From positions 61,529-125,528 of the forward strand of contig CAZAFH010000010.1 in the NCBI GenBank assembly GCA_964484265.1: a DNA stretch of 64,000 bases, read 5' to 3'. Shown here in pieces: positions 37,006 through 46,198 of this stretch. The stretch's first letter is position 1. Every line of letters starts with the position of its first letter. The position numbers were made by a program, and so were the translations under genes. Origin of the DNA: SIAQ01 sp964484265. Lineage in GTDB: Bacteria > Planctomycetota > Planctomycetia > Gemmatales > Gemmataceae. Below the pieces are notes generated by a model. That model did not search any database. It had not been told where the DNA came from and was given only the letters and a program-made list of their open reading frames with translations.

Positions 37006-38751
37006 TCACGGTCGGGACAGAATCCTCTTCGACGACGATTGGGCATGCAGTCGCAGCAGATTGTCCTGAGGGAAGCGCAACACGAGTTGCTGGAGGGCGA
37101 TCAAACTGCCGCCGTTGCGTGTGCCGATGTCGCCGAGCAACCGCGCACACTCATGCCGAACGCGCATGTCGGGCGTCGTGCTCATGGCCTGGACGACGGC
37201 CAGTTCGGCGGCAGGGCCGGCGGTACGCAGGATGTTGGCCGCGTCAAACGATTTTCCGACCTGCGAGGCGACGGCCTTGAGGCTTTCGGGCGTGCGCATT
37301 TTGCCGAGAAGCTGCATCGCGTCCCGGCTGTTAGGGCGATTCATTTCCACGATCTGAATAAGCGCCGGGATGTTCTCCGCCGTGTACCATTTTTCCAATG
37401 CCCTAAAAAGGTCGCCGTTGATGAACGGTCCCTGCGAATTGGCGAGCGCAGCGTTGAGCGCCTTCGCCACCTCGGGGCGGCGCTCGGCATCGACTGGGGC
37501 GCTGAGGAGAAAATTCAATGCGCTGTCTCGTCGCTGATTATTCTTGTCACCAAGGTCGGCCAGGGTCTGCGTCAGTTTTGCGGACTCGGGTGTTTGATAC
37601 TTGACGAGGATCTTGCGAGCCGAATCGCGTGCGCCGCTATCCGGGTGGTTCATCGCCTTGAGAACCTCGGGCTGAGCGGCGGTTCCGTAGTCCTCAAGCC
37701 CCTGCGCGGCTGCGGCGCGGTCCCAGCCGCTTTCGAGCCGTTTCAGCATCACGGGCAGGCCGCGCGGGTCCTTGAGCTTGCCGAGGTGCTTGAGCGCATC
37801 ATGCCGGTTACGATTGTCCCACGGGGTGAACTTCGTACTCTCGGCAAGGCGGATCAACGACGGGACGTTCTCCGCCGTGATCCATCGAAAATAGGGGTTG
37901 AAAAAGGAATCGTTGCCCAGCGGAGCGTCGTAGTATTCGTTGAATATCGATTCCAGTTGTTTGGAAATCTCGACTTTCTTAGCGTGGTCCGTGTTGGCTG
38001 CTTGCAGCCACGGGAATGCCCTCCCGCGTTTTTGTATCGGTTCGCGCAATAGTTCCAGGACGCGTTCGGCATCCTCGGGATTGTTGGGATCGAGCCGGAC
38101 GGGCGGCTTGACAACAATCGGCGGCTCAAAGGGCGGCTGAATCGGTTGCGGGAACGGCTGGGGCTCGATGATGATCTTCGGCGGATTGATTACGATCGGT
38201 TCCTGCCCGATCGGAATAAACGGATTGGGCTCGTTATCCACCCTGGGAGGCGGATTATCATTTTGGGCGACCTGCGGCTCATTCTTTCCCGAGCGAGTGG
38301 CAAGATAGATGGCGCCCGCCCCGCCACATGCGACGAGCATCAAGACAAACGCCACGCCGCCGCCGATGATGTAGAGCGGCATGTAGGATCCGCCCTCATC
38401 CGATTTCTTGTCGGGCTTGCGCTTTCGTTTCGGGCGATCGTCTTCCTCGTCGTCATCGTCGCTTGTTTTTTTCTTTTTCTCGTTGACCTTGGGCGGCAAT
38501 GCCTTGGTGTTCTTGTCGGCAGCTGTTTTCGTGGGCGAGGGCTTGCCCGCCTGGATCCCGTCCTTGGAGAGTTTGGTTTTCGAGGCGCCAGCGGCGGCGC
38601 CGGCCAAGCTCGTCTTGGCCGAGGGTTTCGCCTTCGCTCCTGCGGGTTGGATCATATGGTGACAGATTTTGCAGGGCGTCTCCTTGCCCGCGCGGTCGTC
38701 ATCGATTTTTTGCTTGTGCGTGCAGCGCGGACATTCCACGGTAATCGCCAT
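37006..38751 (-). CDS. Zinc-ribbon, single-pass membrane, HEAT-repeat protein
   Basis: 581 residues. An N-terminal zinc ribbon (C7, C10, C27, C30) is followed by a lysine/serine/acid-rich linker, one transmembrane helix (about 123-152, MPLYIIGGGVAFVLMLVACG), a proline-rich stretch, and HEAT-like helical repeats to the end (about 220-575). The ribbon should be cytoplasmic and the HEAT part outside. Such designs are common in Planctomycetes; the function is unknown. ATG at 38751 has GAGGG upstream and replaces the longer start at 38805. It is divergent from the kinase at 38990. Confidence 0.82.
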   Translation of the reverse strand: MAITVECPRCTHKQKIDDDRAGKETPCKICHHMIQPAGAKAKPSAKTSLAGAAAGASKTKLSKDGIQAGKPSPTKTAADKNTKALPPKVNEKKKKTSDDDDEEDDRPKRKRKPDKKSDEGGSYMPLYIIGGGVAFVLMLVACGGAGAIYLATRSGKNEPQVAQNDNPPPRVDNEPNPFIPIGQEPIVINPPKIIIEPQPFPQPIQPPFEPPIVVKPPVRLDPNNPEDAERVLELLREPIQKRGRAFPWLQAANTDHAKKVEISKQLESIFNEYYDAPLGNDSFFNPYFRWITAENVPSLIRLAESTKFTPWDNRNRHDALKHLGKLKDPRGLPVMLKRLESGWDRAAAAQGLEDYGTAAQPEVLKAMNHPDSGARDSARKILVKYQTPESAKLTQTLADLGDKNNQRRDSALNFLLSAPVDAERRPEVAKALNAALANSQGPFINGDLFRALEKWYTAENIPALIQIVEMNRPNSRDAMQLLGKMRTPESLKAVASQVGKSFDAANILRTAGPAAELAVVQAMSTTPDMRVRHECARLLGDIGTRNGGSLIALQQLVLRFPQDNLLRLHAQSSSKRILSRP

Positions 38752-38922
38752 GTTCGAACCCTCGCACCCGGCAGGCCTTTTCGGCGTGCATTTTCGATTC
38801 AACAACCACAGTTTTTTCGTAATGCGGTAGCCATTATCATATCCGATTCGGAAATCCTCGCCAATCGAATTTCATCCCGATCGTCTTGTCGCAGGCACGG
38901 TTGGCATTCGCCGTAAGTCGCC

Positions 38923-38951
38923 TTGGTGGAGGCGGAAAATTCTGCTAACAT
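38923..38951 (+). promoter_or_regulatory. Candidate promoter of the atypical kinase gene
   Basis: TTGGTG (38923-38928), 17 bases, then TAACAT (38946-38951) preceded by TGC as an extended -10. It lies 39 bases upstream of the ATG at 38990, which also has GGGAAGG as ribosome site. Confidence 0.45.
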
Positions 38952-38989
38952 GGAGGGACAGTAAGTACCCAAGGGAAGGCAACGACGAA

Positions 38990-40090
38990 ATGATTTCCAC
39001 GACGATCACCGCCGCCGACTCCAGGCCGCAGTCCGAGAATCTCTCGGATCGTGCCGGCGCCGAGCTTATTTCTCGCTACGAAGATCTGCATCGCAACGAT
39101 TCAATTCGCTGGGCTGCGGAGTACAAGAAAATCCGCCTGCTGGGCAAAGGCGGGCAGGGCGTCGTCTATCTCAGCGAGCGCATCGGCTCCGACCTCTTCC
39201 GCTTGCCGGTCGCACTGAAATTCTTTTCGCCGGAAAGCTATCGCGACGCCTCGGCCTATAGCGACGACATGGCCCGCATCGCCGAGATCGCCTCGCGCGT
39301 CGCGCTGATCCAGCACGATAATCTCATCGACCTGCACAACTTCATCGAGCACAGCGGCATCCGCATCATGATCATGGAGTGGATCGACGGGTACGACCTC
39401 CGCAACCTGTTGACGTGCGAAATCCATGAACAGTCGCGCGCTCGCCTCAGTTCGGATCGCTGGGCGTACGTCAAAAAGGTAATTCTCGGCGAAGGACCCA
39501 GCCAGCCGCGTTTCAAGCCGGGCGTCGCCATCCAGGTTCTGCGCGAGTGCCTCGCCGGTCTTGCAGCGTTGCATCGCGATGGCATCGTACACGGCGACTT
39601 GAAGCCAGCGAACATCATGGTCAAACGCACGGGCAACGCCAAGATCGTCGATATCGGCTCCGCGATGGACCTCAATCAGGCGCACGGCCGGCGCATGTGG
39701 TCCCCCGCCTATGCGGCGCCGGAAGTCCTCAAAGGCGAAACCAGCACCAAGCAATCGGATCTCGCCAGCCTTGGGTACGTCCTGATCGAAATGCTCTCCG
39801 GCCAAAGTCCGTTCGAGGGCCTGAATGATTTCCGCGCCTTGCTGGACGCCAAACTCGATCTCGACAAGCGTTTGAAAAGTTTGCTGCCCGCGGATGTGAG
39901 CGGCAACGAGATGCTTCTGCACCTCTGCCAAAAACTGATCGCACCGGACCCCGCCAAACGATTCCCCGACGCGCAGGCCGCCGACCTGGACCGCCGAGGC
40001 GCCGCGGATTTTCATCGGCAGCTCGTGAAAGGCGACCTCGCCAGCGAGTACGAACACGACCTGCGCCTTTGGCTGGAGGAACTGGCGTAA
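38990..40090 (+). CDS. Soluble Ser/Thr kinase-like protein with HGD and DIG motifs
   Basis: 366 residues with no membrane segment. Glycine loop LGKGGQGVVY (G52, G54, G57), K77 in VALKFF, catalytic loop HGDLKPANIM (H201, D203) and metal motif DIG (D221) are visible. The loop has Gly in place of the Arg of HRD, and Ile in place of Phe of DFG. The catalytic Asp, Lys and metal Asp are kept, so activity is possible but regulation by activation-loop phosphorylation is unlikely. An insertion of charged residues (about 140-180) lies before the catalytic loop. Neighbours are convergent or divergent, so it is probably its own transcript. Confidence 0.88.
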   Translation: MISTTITAADSRPQSENLSDRAGAELISRYEDLHRNDSIRWAAEYKKIRLLGKGGQGVVYLSERIGSDLFRLPVALKFFSPESYRDASAYSDDMARIAEIASRVALIQHDNLIDLHNFIEHSGIRIMIMEWIDGYDLRNLLTCEIHEQSRARLSSDRWAYVKKVILGEGPSQPRFKPGVAIQVLRECLAGLAALHRDGIVHGDLKPANIMVKRTGNAKIVDIGSAMDLNQAHGRRMWSPAYAAPEVLKGETSTKQSDLASLGYVLIEMLSGQSPFEGLNDFRALLDAKLDLDKRLKSLLPADVSGNEMLLHLCQKLIAPDPAKRFPDAQAADLDRRGAADFHRQLVKGDLASEYEHDLRLWLEELA

Positions 40091-40107
40091 TGCCTCGCCT
40101 GGCGCGA

Positions 40108-41064
40108 CTACGTCTTCCATTCGCGTAGCTGGGCGAGCGATTCTTCGAGACACCACTCTGCGATATTCTCGTTCGACGCGCTTGCCGCCAGCTTCATGCG
40201 ATGCTCGCGAATTGCCCGCCAGTCACGCAGCGCTCGCAGTCGCCCGAACAGCCACGGCATCAACGTGCCTTCTTCCCATCGCCGAAGCGCCTTGCCCGCG
40301 AGAATCGCCGCGTGCATCGGCAACGCCCGGCGCAACGCCGTGGCGGGGAGATTGCGCCAGAATACTCGCTCCTCGTTGCACGATTGCCGTTCGATCAGCC
40401 TCCGCCCGACCACACCATACGATGCCGAGACGTGATGCAGCACGCGCGAGGCAGGCTCGAACATCGTGCGAAAGCCGGCCCAATTTAGGCGAAACGCCAG
40501 ATCGACGTCTTCAAAGTAGCTGCCAAACGACTCCGGAAACAGCCCGACACGATCCAATGCCGATCGGCGATAGAACCCGGCGACCGCGCTGGCGCCAAAG
40601 ACGCGCTGCGATTGCAGAGCCTCCGAACTCACGCTCTGCCCGCGGAGCCGTTTTCCTGCGATACCAGCAAGGTGGTAACGGTCGCCGGCGGAGTCGATGC
40701 GCTCGCCGTCGGGCCAGGTGAGCACGAGCGGCGCGACGGCGCCGACCGACGGATCGTCGAACCAGCCGATTGCCGCGTCAGCCCAGTTCGCTTGCACCTC
40801 CGCGTCATCGTTGAGCAACTCGACGATGTCGCCCGTGCTGGCGAGGATGCCTGCGTTCGCCGCCCGGGCGAAACCGCCGCGCCGATTCCGCCGCACGACA
40901 CGCACGCCGGGAAATTCCGCGACGGCTTTGCTGGCGCTGGCGTCGGGCGAGGCGTCGTCCACGACAATGATCTCGCGGTTCGCTGGCGCGTGTTGCATTA
41001 GTGCCCGCAAGCAGGCTTTGAGTAGATCCGTTCGTTGATGGGTGGGAACGACAATAGAAAGCAT
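40108..41064 (-). CDS. Glycosyltransferase family 2 protein
   Basis: 318 residues from MLSIVVPTHQRTDLLKACLR. GT-A fold features: the N-terminal SIVVPTHQR, EIIVVDDASPDAS, GFARAANAGILAS, the DxD-like NDDAEV, and YFEDVDLAFRLNWAGF, as in rhamnosyl-type GT2 enzymes. It probably transfers a sugar to a glycan or glycolipid in the cytoplasm. The frame can be extended to 41289, but that part overlaps the Nudix gene and has no family match. It is convergent with the kinase at 38990. Confidence 0.9.
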   Translation of the reverse strand: MLSIVVPTHQRTDLLKACLRALMQHAPANREIIVVDDASPDASASKAVAEFPGVRVVRRNRRGGFARAANAGILASTGDIVELLNDDAEVQANWADAAIGWFDDPSVGAVAPLVLTWPDGERIDSAGDRYHLAGIAGKRLRGQSVSSEALQSQRVFGASAVAGFYRRSALDRVGLFPESFGSYFEDVDLAFRLNWAGFRTMFEPASRVLHHVSASYGVVGRRLIERQSCNEERVFWRNLPATALRRALPMHAAILAGKALRRWEEGTLMPWLFGRLRALRDWRAIREHRMKLAASASNENIAEWCLEESLAQLREWKT

Positions 41065-41190
41065 GCGCCCTATTCCGCAGTCTGTCGTAAGTCTCACGAT
41101 CCGTATGCCAGGCACACGGGCATGCCCGCGTACCTCGTTATGCATATGATTTCTGAGCGACCATCCCCTCAGGACTGCGGACAGACCTCC

Positions 41191-41700
41191 ATGTATTCCC
41201 CCATCCTCGCGACACTTGGCTACGTGCTCTCGCCGGACCGGGTGAACGTGTTGATGATCCATCGCAACGCGCGCGTCGGCGACGCCCATTTCGGAAAGTA
41301 CAACGGCCTGGGCGGAAAACTCGACGCCGGTGAGGACATCGCCGCCGGCATGAAACGCGAAATTCGCGAGGAAGCCGGCATCGTCTGCGAATCGTTGGAA
41401 CTTCGCGGCACCATCAGCTGGCCGGGGTTCGGCAAACAGGGCGAGGACTGGTTCGGCTTCGTCTTCCTGATCCCAAAATGGACCGGAACTCCTTTTGCAG
41501 CCAACGACGAAGGCTCGCTGTCATGGGTGGCGTTGGAGGAGATATTGAATCTGCCGCTTTGGGACGGTGATCGCTTCTTCTTGCCGATGGTATTCGACCC
41601 CGAAATCGCTCAATTTCACGGCGTAATGCCCTACCAAAACGGTAAACCGACAGGCTGGAGTTTCACGGTGCTGGACGGAAGAAAGACGAACGCGAACTGA
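41191..41700 (+). CDS. Nudix hydrolase (MutT/8-oxo-dGTP diphosphatase-like)
   Basis: 169 residues from MYSPILATLGYVL. The Nudix box GGKLDAGEDIAAGMKREI then REEAGI is complete, with E48, R56, E57, E60 and E61. The pattern N-G-L-GGK and the C-terminal WDGDRFFLPMVF fit the MutT-like 8-oxo-dGTP group (MTH1-like), which remove oxidised nucleotides; the exact substrate is not proven. The frame extends to 41035, but that part antisenses the glycosyltransferase. It is divergent from that gene. Confidence 0.88.
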   Translation: MYSPILATLGYVLSPDRVNVLMIHRNARVGDAHFGKYNGLGGKLDAGEDIAAGMKREIREEAGIVCESLELRGTISWPGFGKQGEDWFGFVFLIPKWTGTPFAANDEGSLSWVALEEILNLPLWDGDRFFLPMVFDPEIAQFHGVMPYQNGKPTGWSFTVLDGRKTNAN

Positions 41701-41703
41701 AAT

Positions 41704-42078
41704 CTAGGATGCCGAATCGGGATCTGATGTAGCAGGGTTGAGAATCGATTCGTCAAGCATCGCGTCGATCGTGGAAACTTCGCTCGGGTTGACCATGACC
41801 TCGAGAGTGAGAGGTCCAATCTGAACGGAATCGCCGTCGTTCAAACCTACCTCGCCGATCACGCGCTGGCCGTTGACGAGCGTCCCGTTCAGGCTGCCGA
41901 GATCGCGGAGTTTCGCGGATGTGTCGCTGACTTCTAGTTGGCAGTGTTGACGGCTGACGAGATCGCTGTTCGGGCAGATGTCGCACTCCGGACCTCGACC
42001 GAACAGAAATTGGCCCGTGGGGAACGTCAACACGTGACCGTTTGGCTTGCCGTGAACAATCTTTAGGCGCAGGTTCAC
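41704..42078 (-). CDS. FHA domain protein
   Basis: 124 residues, essentially a single FHA domain: FGRGPECDI, SRQHCQL and LGSLNGTLVNG hold the residues that bind phosphothreonine. FHA proteins read Ser/Thr kinase marks, so it may be a partner for the kinases in this window; that is inference. It ends just three bases from the convergent Nudix gene. Confidence 0.93.
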   Translation of the reverse strand: MNLRLKIVHGKPNGHVLTFPTGQFLFGRGPECDICPNSDLVSRQHCQLEVSDTSAKLRDLGSLNGTLVNGQRVIGEVGLNDGDSVQIGPLTLEVMVNPSEVSTIDAMLDESILNPATSDPDSAS

Positions 42079-42314
42079 AGTCGCTCCAAGTCAGAACGCA
42101 TGTACCTCTCCCAATACGCTGTACAAAAGTAAGTGTAATAGACAAAATGGAGAAACGCAATTTTATTTGTCGTGCCAGTAGCGTAAGTGACAAATCGAAC
42201 CTATGTGGCCATTTCATAAGTTGCTGCCCAGTTCGATGTAGCGGAATTCGCCAGATCCTACTGCTGACGTCTCCAGGCTCGCAAGACGTCTCGTTATTTT
42301 TCGTGGGGAGTATA

Positions 42315-42481
42315 TATACCTTCGACGGGTGACATTGACGCTCTTCCGAGCCGCGACCGTGAGGGAGCGGCCAACCGGATACCTTGTCGGAACAGATATT
42401 GTCGGCCGCTCCCTCACGGTCGCGGCTCGGAAATGTTTTGGCCCGTCGGCAAATGCGACAATCTCCACCGCGTGAAGAATA
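42315..42481. mobile_element. MITE-like palindromic element, copy 1
   Basis: Ends with degraded terminal repeats TATACCTTCGACGGGTGA (42315-42332) and TCCACCGCGTGAAGAATA (42464-42481, reverse orientation). Inside, arms 42346-42375 and 42401-42430 pair. It is homologous along its length to 55164-55322. With the repeat at 42485-42590 it occupies most of the gene-free stretch 42079-42716; the flanks show nothing else apart from a TATAAT at 42610-42615, a candidate -10 for the next gene. Confidence 0.78.
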
Positions 42482-42484
42482 CAT

Positions 42485-42590
42485 CGCGCGGGCGAAATTG
42501 ACCTATCCGACCCGCGCACGCAGCGCAGCGGAGTAAGCGGTATGGCTGACACGCGCTTACTCCGCTGCGTGCGCGGCTCGGATAATGTAT
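42485..42590. repeat. Second palindrome of the same superfamily
   Basis: It begins with the CGCGCGGGCGAAATTGAC sequence shared with 32247, then arms 42504-42539 and 42554-42584 pair. The left arm has a 5-base GCAGC duplication that bulges out. It sits directly behind the MITE-like copy at 42315. Confidence 0.8.
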
Positions 42591-42716
42591 CAAACCCAGC
42601 CTCGCGTAGTATAATTCCAGTATCCGATCACGAAATAACATTTGCCGACCACGGCGGCCGATACAAGATAGAGTTCAGGAAAGCGTTTCGTGATCTTTTC
42701 GGCTGGGAGAAGCGTA

Positions 42717-43457
42717 GTGAATCAAGATATCGACAACATCATTCAGAATTGGCAATACAAGCCCGGATTGGCGCAAGCTCGCCTGGTGCAGGCACGCGAC
42801 GGTCGCCAGGTCATTCAACTGCGCGTCGATCTCGGCTTGTTGCAACTGGAAACGACTGGCCGACCCGACGGCGAAAAGCCGCACGGGCATGACACGTATT
42901 TTCACTATCTGACGGAGCAGGTAAGGCTATCGCGAAAAGCCGGGCAGACCTTCACGCTGAGCGACGAACAATGCCAGGAAGCCGACCGTGAGTTTCTGCA
43001 ATTCTACCATCGCCGTATGTGTTGGCTGGCGCTGCGGCAGTACGCGAGTGCGGTCCGCGATGCTGACCATACGCTGTCGTTCATGGACCTCGTTCGTCTT
43101 TACGCTCCGAACGAGGAATATCTCGAAGCGCACGAGCAATACCGCGGCTTCGTGCTATTTCAGCGGACCCAGGCGTCCGCAGCGCAGGAAGTCGAAAACA
43201 ACGCGCCCGAACAAGCGGTGCGCGAAATCCACCGCGGGCTGGATAAACTCCGCGAGTTCTTCGCCCTGTACGAACGCGAAGACGAAATGGAAGAAGACGG
43301 CATGGTCAAGCACCTGCGCCAGGTCGAAGCGGCCCTGCGCGAGCAATACCAGATCGGCATGACGCTCGAAGAACAACTGCAAAAAGCCATCGCCGACGAG
43401 AACTACGAACGAGCTGCCCAGCTGCGCGACGCGCTCAAACAGAAAGAACGAGCATAA
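42717..43457 (+). CDS. UVR-motif protein, GTG start
   Basis: 246 residues starting MNQDIDNIIQNWQYKPG. The N-terminal half is an unrecognised domain (QVIQLRVDLGLLQLETTGRP); the C-terminus is a UvrB/UvrC motif (LEEQLQKAIADENYERAAQL followed by RDALKQKE). UVR motifs mediate protein contacts in nucleotide-excision repair and in McsA-type adaptors. GGGAGAAG before GTG 42717 supports this start over GTG 42690. The next gene begins 20 bases on, so they are probably co-transcribed. Confidence 0.82.
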   Translation: MNQDIDNIIQNWQYKPGLAQARLVQARDGRQVIQLRVDLGLLQLETTGRPDGEKPHGHDTYFHYLTEQVRLSRKAGQTFTLSDEQCQEADREFLQFYHRRMCWLALRQYASAVRDADHTLSFMDLVRLYAPNEEYLEAHEQYRGFVLFQRTQASAAQEVENNAPEQAVREIHRGLDKLREFFALYEREDEMEEDGMVKHLRQVEAALREQYQIGMTLEEQLQKAIADENYERAAQLRDALKQKERA

Positions 43458-43476
43458 CTTGCAAGCGGATAAACGA

Positions 43477-44904
43477 ATGGGGAATTTCGGCATGCTCCGC
43501 AGTGACGAACGACGTCGATTCGGGCGTGGGATGCTTGCCTACGTCTTGCCGATCGCGCTATTCATGGCGATCATCGGCGGAGTGGCCTGGGTCACGCAGA
43601 ACCTGCCGCGATGGCGCTCAGCGAACGCGCGCGTCAACCCGGCGCCTCGCAAGCCCGTGAAAATTCTGGAATTCACCCGGGCGATCGCCCAATGGCAGAA
43701 CCCCGCCGAACCGCCTCCTACGACCGGCGAGATCACTGAATCAAACTACACCGCCAAGGACGTCGAGACGGGCACGGCCGGGCATTACGACTTTTTCTTC
43801 AAGAACATCTCCGAAGGCGATGTCGAGATCGTGCATTACGCAAGCGCGTGTGACTGCGCCAGCGTGCAGGCACGCACCGTCCCGATGGCGGAATGGGCCA
43901 GGCTCGACGCTCGCCATCGCGCCAAACCCAGCGAAGTGCCTGAAGACGAGGGCACGCCGACGTGGACGACGCTGAGCAAGGATCCCCATTCCGAAAAGAG
44001 GGTCCTCGTCAAGGCGAATGAGGCCGGCATCGTCCGTGTCAACTGGGCCGTCCGGAAGGGCCCTGGTTCAAGTCTTCAGGTCATGCCGGCGATCTTTTTC
44101 CGCCCGACGTCCGACGGCGGCAAAACCCAGGCGATGCGTCTCGTCGTGCCTGTCGTCGCCAATTCACCCATCACCGTCGATCCGCCGCGCGTGAACATCG
44201 GCGAACTTGCTTCCGGCGGATCGGCGACCGCCGACTTTCGTGTCTGGTCCTCCACACGCGACAAGCTCGACCTGAAATTCACGCCCCTGGATCGCTTTTT
44301 CGACGTCCGCCTCAAACCATTCACTGCAGCCGAGTGCAAAGAACTGGAAGCCACGTTGACCGCGCCAAGCAGTCCCGATGACGCCAATCCACCACCCAAA
44401 TCCGGCGTGCGCGTTCGCTCGGGCTATTACGTCACGGTCACCGTGCATGAATCGAAGGACGGCAAACAGCTCGACCAGGGCGCCTTCTATCGCAAACTCG
44501 AAGTCATTCTCGACGGCATCGTCGCGCGCGAACTCAACGGTCCCGAGATCATCGGCAGCGTGCAAGGCGACATCATCGTCGGCGGTACTCTGGATCGACG
44601 CAGGATCGGCTTCAAGAGCTTCGACGCCAAGACCGGCGCGAGCAAAACGATCGATCTCAGCGTGAACGAAAAGTTGAAACTTGAGCCGTTCACCCACACG
44701 CCTTCCTGGGTCGAAGTGGACCTGCGACCCACCGACGAAACGCCGTCGGCCGGGCGAAGGATCTGGCGATTGAAAGTTACCGTGCCGCCTGATACCCCTG
44801 CCGCGCGCAGCTTCGACGAGCCTGACGCCGTCGTGTTGCGCATCGTGGGCACGGAGCAGCGTTTCATCCGCATCCCGCTCGACGGGTCCGTACGCGGACG
44901 CTGA
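43477..44904 (+). CDS. Membrane-anchored DUF1573-like protein
   Basis: 475 residues. After a basic N-terminus comes one transmembrane helix (AYVLPIALFMAIIGGVAWVT), then an extracytoplasmic part with a DUF1573-like Ig fold (GHYDFFFKNISEGDVEIVHY, then ASACDC) and two further beta-sandwich stretches. Function is unknown; DUF1573-type folds resemble MSP/ASH domains. ATG at 43477 is chosen over the TTG at 43459. It follows the UVR gene closely. Confidence 0.75.
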   Translation: MGNFGMLRSDERRRFGRGMLAYVLPIALFMAIIGGVAWVTQNLPRWRSANARVNPAPRKPVKILEFTRAIAQWQNPAEPPPTTGEITESNYTAKDVETGTAGHYDFFFKNISEGDVEIVHYASACDCASVQARTVPMAEWARLDARHRAKPSEVPEDEGTPTWTTLSKDPHSEKRVLVKANEAGIVRVNWAVRKGPGSSLQVMPAIFFRPTSDGGKTQAMRLVVPVVANSPITVDPPRVNIGELASGGSATADFRVWSSTRDKLDLKFTPLDRFFDVRLKPFTAAECKELEATLTAPSSPDDANPPPKSGVRVRSGYYVTVTVHESKDGKQLDQGAFYRKLEVILDGIVARELNGPEIIGSVQGDIIVGGTLDRRRIGFKSFDAKTGASKTIDLSVNEKLKLEPFTHTPSWVEVDLRPTDETPSAGRRIWRLKVTVPPDTPAARSFDEPDAVVLRIVGTEQRFIRIPLDGSVRGR

Positions 44905-45007
44905 AATGATTCCGCGTTCCGATCTTCCAATCCATCTCTCGCTTGGTAAGCCGATTTCCATATCTTCAACCAAGACTTCGATCGCTCGTTTCTTGTGAGG
45001 ATTCATC

Positions 45008-46153
45008 ATGGCGAAATCTTCTATCCGAGCCGCGCTCTGCGGCCTGGCCTGGGTTATTTTGGCCTCGGTCGGCAATGCACAGGATGTGAATTCCTTGCTG
45101 GTACGTATCAAGGCCGTCGGCAAGGAAGGCGCGAATAATGTCGATGTCGGCAAGGCGTGGAAGGACCTCGTCTCGCGCGGTCCCGGCGTTCTGCCCGACA
45201 TCCTCGGCGGCATGGACGACGCCAACCCTGTCGCCGTGAATTGGCTTCGCGCCGCAGTCGAATCGATTCAAGACCGTGCGTTGCAAAATGGCCAGCCGAT
45301 GCCCAAGACCAAAATCGAATCCGTGCTCAACGACAAGACCCATTCCGGCCGAGCAAGGCGCCTGGCGTACGAATGCCTCGTGCGCCTCGACCCAACGACG
45401 CCCGACCGATTGCTGCCCAAGATGCTCGATGATCCGAGTTCCGAGATCCGCCGCGACGCCGTCGCACGCAAGCTCGAATCGGGCCTGAAAAACGCCAAGG
45501 CTGATGCAGGAATACAGAAGAAATTTTTGCAGGACATGCTGCGTGTTGCGCGCGATCGCGATCAAATCGACACGATTTCCGACCAGTTGAAAAAGGTGGG
45601 CGTCGAGATCGACCTGACCAAGCACTTTGGTTTCGTCACGCACTGGCAGCTGATCGGGCCATTTGACAATACCAAGGGCATCGGGTTCAATATCGTCTAT
45701 CCGCCGGAAAAAACCTTCGACATCAAGGCTAGCTACCCTGGCAAAGGCAACACGCCTGTGGCCTGGCGCGAACACATCACTCAGAAACCGCTTGGCCTGG
45801 TCGATATCAACGAAGCCGTCGGCAAGCTCAAAGGCGCCGTCGTCTATGCCCACGCTGCCGTCACCTCGAAGACCGAACGGCCCGTCGAGATTCGCTGCGG
45901 CAGCAATAACGCCGTCCGCATTTGGCTCAACGGCAAGGAGATATTCTTCCGCGAGGAATATCACCACGGTTTCCACATGGATCAGCACGTGGGCAAGGGC
46001 ACCCTCAATGCAGGCCGAAACGAGATTCTCGTCAAGGTCTGCCAGAACGAACAAACCGACTCATGGGCCCAGCAATGGTCGTTTCAGCTCCGGGTGTGCG
46101 ATCACCTCGGCGGCGCCGTGCCCGTGGCCAGTGTCACGGAAAAAGGGAAGTAA
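45008..46153 (+). CDS. Exported HEAT-like protein with C-terminal beta-sandwich
   Basis: 381 residues. Signal peptide (ALCGLAWVILASVGNAQ), helical HEAT-like repeats (about 30-195), then a beta-sandwich resembling carbohydrate-binding or NPCBM-type folds (WQLIGPFDNTKGIGFNIVYP, AVRIWLNGKEIFFREEYHHG, AGRNEILVKVCQNE). I do not recognise a named family. It lies 45 bases upstream of a PQQ-like propeller gene on the same strand and is probably in the same transcript. Confidence 0.8.
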   Translation: MAKSSIRAALCGLAWVILASVGNAQDVNSLLVRIKAVGKEGANNVDVGKAWKDLVSRGPGVLPDILGGMDDANPVAVNWLRAAVESIQDRALQNGQPMPKTKIESVLNDKTHSGRARRLAYECLVRLDPTTPDRLLPKMLDDPSSEIRRDAVARKLESGLKNAKADAGIQKKFLQDMLRVARDRDQIDTISDQLKKVGVEIDLTKHFGFVTHWQLIGPFDNTKGIGFNIVYPPEKTFDIKASYPGKGNTPVAWREHITQKPLGLVDINEAVGKLKGAVVYAHAAVTSKTERPVEIRCGSNNAVRIWLNGKEIFFREEYHHGFHMDQHVGKGTLNAGRNEILVKVCQNEQTDSWAQQWSFQLRVCDHLGGAVPVASVTEKGK

Positions 46154-46198
46154 CGAATTCGGAATTCCGCTCGCGAAAGAAAATTCAAGGGGGCAACA

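Noticed and set aside
41064..41289. N-terminal extension of the glycosyltransferase and the matching extension of the Nudix gene
   Set aside because: Both would overlap on opposite strands, and neither extension matches its family. The internal starts give proper GT2 and Nudix N-termini.
42042..42332. 96-codon plus-strand frame after the FHA gene
   Set aside because: It overlaps the start of the FHA gene and runs into the mobile-like repeat; composition is not protein-like.
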